From positions 1 through 18,052 of the forward strand of contig CAJUDQ010000054.1 in NCBI GenBank assembly GCA_910585215.1: a stretch of 18,052 nucleotides of DNA. The letters are read 5' to 3'. This stretch comes from an uncultured Lachnospiraceae bacterium. GTDB taxonomy: Bacteria > Bacillota > Clostridia > Lachnospirales > Lachnospiraceae. This document shows, in pieces, positions 14,295 to 18,052 of this stretch. The notes beneath the pieces were generated by a model. It was not told the origin of the DNA, made no database searches, and saw only the letters and a list, made by a program, of their open reading frames with translations. A program made the translations under genes and the position numbers. Position 1 is the first letter of the stretch. Each line of letters opens with the position of its first letter.

Positions 14295-15968
14295 TTATTC
14301 CACAGACATTGTTTCAAATAATTTTTTTACAATCTCATAACAAAGCTTTGGTCTGCGAAACTCATCCACAATCCCTTTATTATTCATTGTCCTCGGCCTT
14401 ACATGGAACCATTCATCACTGACACGGGTATCACAAAACTGCCAGATATACACACCGATACAATCTGGATAACTACACACTGCCCTAATTTGTTTTTCTA
14501 ATGTCTCCGCCTGATACTCCTCTGTCCATTTGGCATGATAAGGATTTCGATATCCATAAATACCACCTGCACCGATTTCTGTAATCATAAACGGCTTTTT
14601 GCTTCCCTCAGTTTCCTTCTGTACCCATTGATATAAATCGTCCAGATATTCCTCCGGTTCTGTATCATGATACCAGAGAGGATAAATATTATAAGAAACA
14701 ACATCCGGCAGCCCAAAGCTGATGTCTGTCTTAAACTTACAGCTGGCAAAGGAATGTGGACGGGAACTGTCCAGACATTTTATTAGTTCAAACTGTTTTT
14801 GATAACATTCCTTTCCATATTCACTGTCGCTGGCACATTCGTTTAAAATTCCCCAGATATAAATAGACGGATGGTTATAATGCGCCAGAATCATTTCCTC
14901 AATAACCTGTTCTGCCTGAGATTCAAAATTTTTATTTCTCATATCTTCTTCGCTTAATCCTCTTGCATGATTTTCCTCCCAGATTAAAATACCCTGCTCA
15001 TCACATAAATCCAGAAAACGTTCATCATTTGGATAGTGAGATGTACGCACAGAATTTGCCCCCAGATGCTTTATCAATTCCAAGTCTGCTGCCATTGCCT
15101 CATAGGGCAGAGCACATCCAAATTGCGGATGGTCCTCATGACGGCATACTCCACGTATTTTTAGCTTTTCTTCATTTAATAAAATATCTTTTCCTTCCAC
15201 TTTTACCTCACGAAAACCAAACCGTTCTATTAAATCATCTATAACTTGGTCCTCTTGAATCAGGCTGATATTTACTGTATAAAGATTTGGCTGCTTTGGC
15301 GTCCATGTCTGAACCTCTTCAAACTCCTCCACAGCGTTTACCAAAATCTTTGTGTTACCCAAAATCTTTGTATTCTCCCAGACTATCGTTTTTCCCGCCA
15401 ATTCCGCTTTTACGCAGACACACAATTCTTTATCCTTGATATTTTCCAGACAAACTTCCACTTTTGCTTTCCACTTTTTCTCCTCCTGATAGGGAGTAAC
15501 ATGAACATAAGAAATATAAATATCTTCTATATTTTCCAGAACAACTGGTCTGCTTAACCCTCCATAGGACATATAATCATTGGGAACATGCAGTGCACTG
15601 TCTTCACTGAAACGATTATCTGCCCGAACTGTAAGTGTATGCTCTCCCTTTGGCAAATCCTTTACAATTACAGAAAATATGGTATAAGCATTATAATGGC
15701 TGGCTATTTCTTTTCCATCAAGAAAAACGGTTGCTGTATGACTGACTCCCTTAAATTCAAGCCGTATCGTTCCCTCTGCCATAAATGTGCGAGAATATTC
15801 CCCTTCTCCCCGATAACTTGTAAACTCCGGATGATTTTCCCAGCAGCATGGTGTTGCTACCTGATATCTGTTTCCTTTTTTCTCACCCTGACAAGGTGTA
15901 AATTCCCACAGAGAACCTGTCAATTCCTGTTGTTTTCTAATCTTATGAGTGTTAAATGTCCGTACCAT
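14295..15968 (-). CDS. Cytoplasmic GH2 beta-glucuronidase-like enzyme, 557 aa
   Basis: The start ATG follows AGGAGG. There is no signal peptide, so it acts in the cytoplasm. A GH2 sugar-binding jelly-roll domain (about 15-150), an Ig-like domain (150-255) and a TIM barrel (255-557) are visible. Acid/base Glu377 is in WGILNECAS and nucleophile Glu464 in MITEIGAGG; NIYPLWY (427-433) lines the site. MNNKG near the end supplies the N-x-K motif (Asn529, Lys531) that in beta-glucuronidases contacts the uronic carboxylate, so release of glucuronic acid from glucuronides or uronic oligosaccharides is the best prediction. The long active-site loop of the E. coli enzyme is missing (the segment after IWEENHARG is short), which favours polymeric substrates over small drug glucuronides. 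A related uronidase, such as a galacturonidase, is the alternative. The permease gene lies upstream and the surface GH2 gene downstream. Confidence 0.87.
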   Translation of the reverse strand: MVRTFNTHKIRKQQELTGSLWEFTPCQGEKKGNRYQVATPCCWENHPEFTSYRGEGEYSRTFMAEGTIRLEFKGVSHTATVFLDGKEIASHYNAYTIFSVIVKDLPKGEHTLTVRADNRFSEDSALHVPNDYMSYGGLSRPVVLENIEDIYISYVHVTPYQEEKKWKAKVEVCLENIKDKELCVCVKAELAGKTIVWENTKILGNTKILVNAVEEFEEVQTWTPKQPNLYTVNISLIQEDQVIDDLIERFGFREVKVEGKDILLNEEKLKIRGVCRHEDHPQFGCALPYEAMAADLELIKHLGANSVRTSHYPNDERFLDLCDEQGILIWEENHARGLSEEDMRNKNFESQAEQVIEEMILAHYNHPSIYIWGILNECASDSEYGKECYQKQFELIKCLDSSRPHSFASCKFKTDISFGLPDVVSYNIYPLWYHDTEPEEYLDDLYQWVQKETEGSKKPFMITEIGAGGIYGYRNPYHAKWTEEYQAETLEKQIRAVCSYPDCIGVYIWQFCDTRVSDEWFHVRPRTMNNKGIVDEFRRPKLCYEIVKKLFETMSVE

Positions 15969-15991
15969 ATAAAACCTCCTGACTATTTGAA

Positions 15992-16009
15992 TGATATTAC
16001 TGTCATATT
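15992..16009 (-). promoter_or_regulatory. Possible degenerate copy of the operator-like motif before the GUS gene
   Basis: TGATAT-N5-TCATATT on the + strand resembles the TGATAT-N4-TCATATT core of the two 24-bp repeats, with one extra base in the middle. It lies only 24 bases before the GUS start, downstream of the candidate promoter, unlike the other two. In such AT-rich sequence this may be chance. Confidence 0.28.
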
Positions 16010-16021
16010 ACAAAAATGATA

Positions 16022-16051
16022 AATATAAAATAACTGCTATGGCTTTGACAA
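16022..16051 (-). promoter_or_regulatory. Candidate promoter of the GUS gene
   Basis: On the - strand TTGTCA (16046-16051) and TATATT (16022-16027) are 18 bases apart, about 54 bases before the start codon. It would give the GUS gene its own transcript in addition to read-through from the permease gene. Confidence 0.4.
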
Positions 16052-16126
16052 CAAAAAATATTGCCTAAAATATGCAAACATTTAAATTTGCTGATATAAA
16101 TTGCTGGTTGCGAACTGTCAAAAATA

Positions 16127-16969
16127 TTATGCGGAAATCAAAACCGTAATTGCACAAACAGCAAAAATACAAATCAGACTTCCCGTTAGCTTCTTTTTTC
16201 CCATTGCTTCTTTTTTTACAAGACTTACAATAAATAAAAGTGCCAGTTGAATCGGCTGTATCATGGCATATAAAAACAGGCTTTCCATTGCCGCAAAAGC
16301 TTCCAGTATCAGACCCGCCGCATTTGGAATCCTTGTCAGAAAAGCTCCTGTCATTCCTTTCCTTCCTGTAAGTTCTTTTATTTTCACCTTTTTCAACTGC
16401 ATAAGCGCCGTAAACAACATCACCAGAAATAATACAGATGTTGTTTTACATTCCGTCATCTGCCCCATTGTAAGACCATATAAAAATTTAGAAGCTATAA
16501 ACAGCAGGAATAAAATACATAATCTTTTTTTGGAAACAGGAAAAGCTTCTTCCGATGCAGTCTGCCCCTGTACAATCATAATAATTCCTGCCAAAAGCAT
16601 AAATGTAAAAACCACTACCCATAAATTCCACCGATAAACTCCCTGTATAGTATTATAATAATAAGAGCAGGCAATATTAATTCCAAGCCATGCTTTCAGT
16701 TCATATGCAGATACTGTTTTTAATAAAACTGCAGACGTATAAAATTCCATTATTTTCCAGACCACAAGAGATAACAGAAAAAACATATTCTGTACAGTAA
16801 ATACAAATTTCCATCCAGTAAATGGAATCAAAACTCCAATCCATATCATTGTTGCAAAGGAAACAATAAAGGCAAATTCCGGAGGGGTACACTTTAATTT
16901 TGATGAAATATACTTATCCCCCAGAGAAGATATGGTATAACAGACTACCGTAAGCATCACATAATACAT
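16127..16969 (-). CDS. DMT/EamA-type membrane permease, 280 aa
   Basis: The protein has about ten hydrophobic segments in two similar halves, short loops and basic residues at cytoplasmic turns (SKKRL, KKVKIKELTGRKG, KKEAMGKKK). Length and topology fit the drug/metabolite transporter superfamily. It starts MYYVMLTVVCYTISSLGDKY with AAAGGA upstream of the ATG. The last helices (NAAGLILEAFAAMESLFLYA and PIQLALLFIVSLV) match the second EamA half. Substrate and direction are not readable from the sequence. It is transcribed divergently from the AraC regulator, from a promoter with the 24-bp operator-like repeat upstream, and precedes the GUS gene by 158 bases. This suggests a role in moving a sugar, a uronic acid or a related signal for this locus. 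Confidence 0.82.
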   Translation of the reverse strand: MYYVMLTVVCYTISSLGDKYISSKLKCTPPEFAFIVSFATMIWIGVLIPFTGWKFVFTVQNMFFLLSLVVWKIMEFYTSAVLLKTVSAYELKAWLGINIACSYYYNTIQGVYRWNLWVVVFTFMLLAGIIMIVQGQTASEEAFPVSKKRLCILFLLFIASKFLYGLTMGQMTECKTTSVLFLVMLFTALMQLKKVKIKELTGRKGMTGAFLTRIPNAAGLILEAFAAMESLFLYAMIQPIQLALLFIVSLVKKEAMGKKKLTGSLICIFAVCAITVLISA

Positions 16970-17001
16970 TTTTATCAGTCCTTTTTCTCATAATAACTTT
17001 T

Positions 17002-17029
17002 ATTATAAAGATTGACACAGGAATTTCAA
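17002..17029 (-). promoter_or_regulatory. Promoter of the permease gene
   Basis: On the - strand TTGAAA (17024-17029) and a perfect TATAAT (17002-17007) are 16 bases apart, about 33 bases before the start codon. The 24-bp repeat begins 15 bases upstream of the -35 box, with an 8-bp palindrome AGTATACT (17033-17040) between them. Confidence 0.65.
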
Positions 17030-17044
17030 TGAAGTATACTAAGA

Positions 17045-17068
17045 AAAAATTGATATATTCTCATATTT
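17045..17068. promoter_or_regulatory. Operator-like 24-bp repeat, copy 2 (permease/AraC divergent region)
   Basis: This is identical over 24 bp to 14261-14284; the match breaks on both sides, so it is not part of a longer duplication. It lies 37 bases upstream of the TATAAT of the permease promoter. Its TTGATA also forms a -35 box for the regulator gene on the other strand. One bound protein could thus activate the permease and limit its own gene. Confidence 0.7.
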
Positions 17069-17078
17069 AAAATATAAC
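17050..17078 (+). promoter_or_regulatory. Candidate promoter of the AraC-family regulator, overlapping the repeat
   Basis: TTGATA (17050-17055) and TATAAC (17073-17078) are 17 bases apart on the + strand, about 75 bases before the regulator start. The -35 box lies inside the 24-bp repeat. A second TATAAT at 17103-17108 has no matching -35 box. Confidence 0.5.
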
Positions 17079-17153
17079 TGAATAATAAAGAAATGAAATT
17101 GATATAATATAAGATTTATATAAAAAATTTACACCCGAGAAAGGAGCCATTTT

Positions 17154-17927
17154 ATGCTGCAAATTACAAAAATCGGCCAAAATACAAAACATGACCAAAC
17201 TTTTCTGGTAGACCGTCCTCAGGGACATCCGGTTTATTTATTAATATTAGTCAAAACTGCTGCTAAATTTTTTGTAAATTCAAAGTGGACAGAAACACCT
17301 GCCGGTGTTGCAGTTGTTTTTAAAGCAGGGCAGCGACATCTTTATGGTCCTTTAAATGACCACATAGATTTCCCTGCTTATATTGATGACTGGATGCATA
17401 TTGCTCCCCCGCTTTCGGTACTTTCAGAACATTTTCCATTTGGAATACCTATATTTTTACACAATCCGGAAAGTTATTATTCTCTCTTTCACCTTATTTA
17501 TACGGAATTTTATGGAGCGTCCTCTCATAAAAACAGGATTCTTGACCATTTGACAACTGCTCTGCTAAACAAGCTCGAAGACGAAAGCAATACAAAAGAA
17601 TATCCAGCTATTTATTATCAGATTGCTGCTCTGCGAGAAGAAATTTATCGTAATCCTCAGTCAAACTGGAATATTAAGGATATGGCCGCCTCTATCCATA
17701 TCAGCGAAGGATATTTTTTGTCTGCTTATAAACATTACTTTAATACCACCTGTATTTCTGATGTCATAAGCAGCCGTATTCAGGCAGCCAGTGAGCTTTT
17801 AATTTCTACCAGCAAATCTGTAGAAGAAGTTTCAGAAACCTGCGGATATCATAATACAGAGCATTTTATCCGTCAATTTAAAAATAAAACAGGACTGACT
17901 CCTGCAAAATATCGAAAACTTACCTGA
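17154..17927 (+). CDS. AraC-family transcriptional regulator, 257 aa
   Basis: AAAGGAG precedes the ATG with 7-base spacing. The N-terminal half (about 1-120) looks like the AraC ligand-binding cupin: VYLLILVKTAAKFFVNSKW, GVAVVFKAGQRHLYGP and the AYIDDWMHIAPP block, the usual DDWIHF position of this group. The C-terminal part (about 157-257) is the double helix-turn-helix DNA-binding domain: WNIKDMAASIHISEGYFLSA (172-191) and SVEEVSETCGYHNTEHFIRQ (222-241), ending FKNKTGLTPAKYRK. It probably senses a sugar or uronic acid and activates the divergent permease gene and the giant GH2 gene through the shared 24-bp repeat; this link is inferred from position and motif copies. No strong terminator follows on the + strand. 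Confidence 0.93.
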   Translation: MLQITKIGQNTKHDQTFLVDRPQGHPVYLLILVKTAAKFFVNSKWTETPAGVAVVFKAGQRHLYGPLNDHIDFPAYIDDWMHIAPPLSVLSEHFPFGIPIFLHNPESYYSLFHLIYTEFYGASSHKNRILDHLTTALLNKLEDESNTKEYPAIYYQIAALREEIYRNPQSNWNIKDMAASIHISEGYFLSAYKHYFNTTCISDVISSRIQAASELLISTSKSVEEVSETCGYHNTEHFIRQFKNKTGLTPAKYRKLT

Positions 17928-17945
17928 ATACAATTTTCACAGAAC

Positions 17946-17970
17946 AAAAAAAAGCACTTTCCCAATGCTC
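17946..17970 (-). terminator. Rho-independent terminator after tRNA-Lys
   Basis: On the - strand AGCAT-TGGGAAA-GTGCT forms a 5-bp stem (one T-G) followed by eight T residues, about 30 bases after the tRNA 3' end. The A-run on the + strand shows that it works only leftward. Confidence 0.6.
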
Positions 17971-17997
17971 ATATGTCATCAAAAAAGTACCTTCTAA

Positions 17998-18052
17998 TGC
18001 GCGATCAGGGGCTCGAACCCTGGACACCCTGATTAAGAGTCAGGTGCTCTAC
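17998..18052 (-). tRNA. tRNA-Lys(CTT), partial (5' end cut by window edge)
   Basis: Read on the - strand, the sequence begins in the D-arm (GTAGAGC), followed by the anticodon arm CTGACTCTTAATCAG with anticodon CTT. The variable loop GGTGTC, T-arm CAGGGTTCGAGCCCCTG and acceptor 3' strand ATCGCGC with discriminator A (17998) follow. CCA is not encoded; TTAGAAG follows. The first ~18 bases of the gene lie beyond the window. Confidence 0.93.

Overview
The window looks like chromosomal DNA of an anaerobic, low-GC gut Firmicute, most likely a Lachnospiraceae (Blautia / Ruminococcus / Lachnoclostridium type). This rests on AT-rich codon use, strong AGGAGG-type ribosome binding sites, a PKTGD-type sortase signal, a K+-dependent membrane pyrophosphatase and an IS256 relative of a type common in that family. 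The taxonomic call is inference; no rRNA is present.

Layout. (1) 1-892 (+ strand) is a scrap-yard: the end of an unrecognised gene, then the left end and N-terminus of an IS256-family transposase with a lost start codon and a frameshift, joined near 690 to the last ~66 codons of a large serine recombinase. Nothing was recognised in 893-1147. (2) 1148-5526 (- strand) is ordinary housekeeping sequence: a DUF6128-like protein of unknown role, a GNAT acetyltransferase overlapping tadA, and hppA (sodium-type, K+-dependent membrane pyrophosphatase), with two clear terminators. (3) 5755-8468 (- strand) is a two-gene unit, a chemoreceptor followed by a TRAP-type solute-binding lipoprotein. Each gene is full length except for one in-frame nonsense codon (TGA and TAA). 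Upstream lie a sigma-28-like promoter that starts inside the preceding gene and an 88-nt stem-loop region. (4) 8682-17927 is a glycan-use locus: a 1835-residue sortase-anchored surface GH2 enzyme with two CBM32-like domains, a BIG2 domain and a LamG domain; a cytoplasmic GH2 with the beta-glucuronidase NxK motif; a 10-TM DMT/EamA-type permease; and a divergent AraC-family regulator. (5) A partial tRNA-Lys(CTT) closes the window on the - strand.

How the genes fit together. The most informative non-coding signal is a perfect 24-bp repeat found twice: upstream of the giant surface GH2 gene, and in the divergent region between the permease and the AraC regulator. In both places it lies 37-38 bp upstream of a TATAAT box in the same orientation, and in the second it also carries a TTGATA -35 element facing the regulator gene. 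This is the pattern expected of an AraC-type operator controlling a small regulon, with possible autoregulation. The model (inference) is that the surface enzyme trims host or plant glycan outside the cell, the permease moves a product or related solute, and the intracellular enzyme removes glucuronic acid.

I found no CRISPR array, prophage, defence system or obviously new multi-gene machine. The points most worth checking are the operator pair, the doubly interrupted receptor/binding-protein pair with its structured leader, and the anti-readthrough hairpin in the broken IS.
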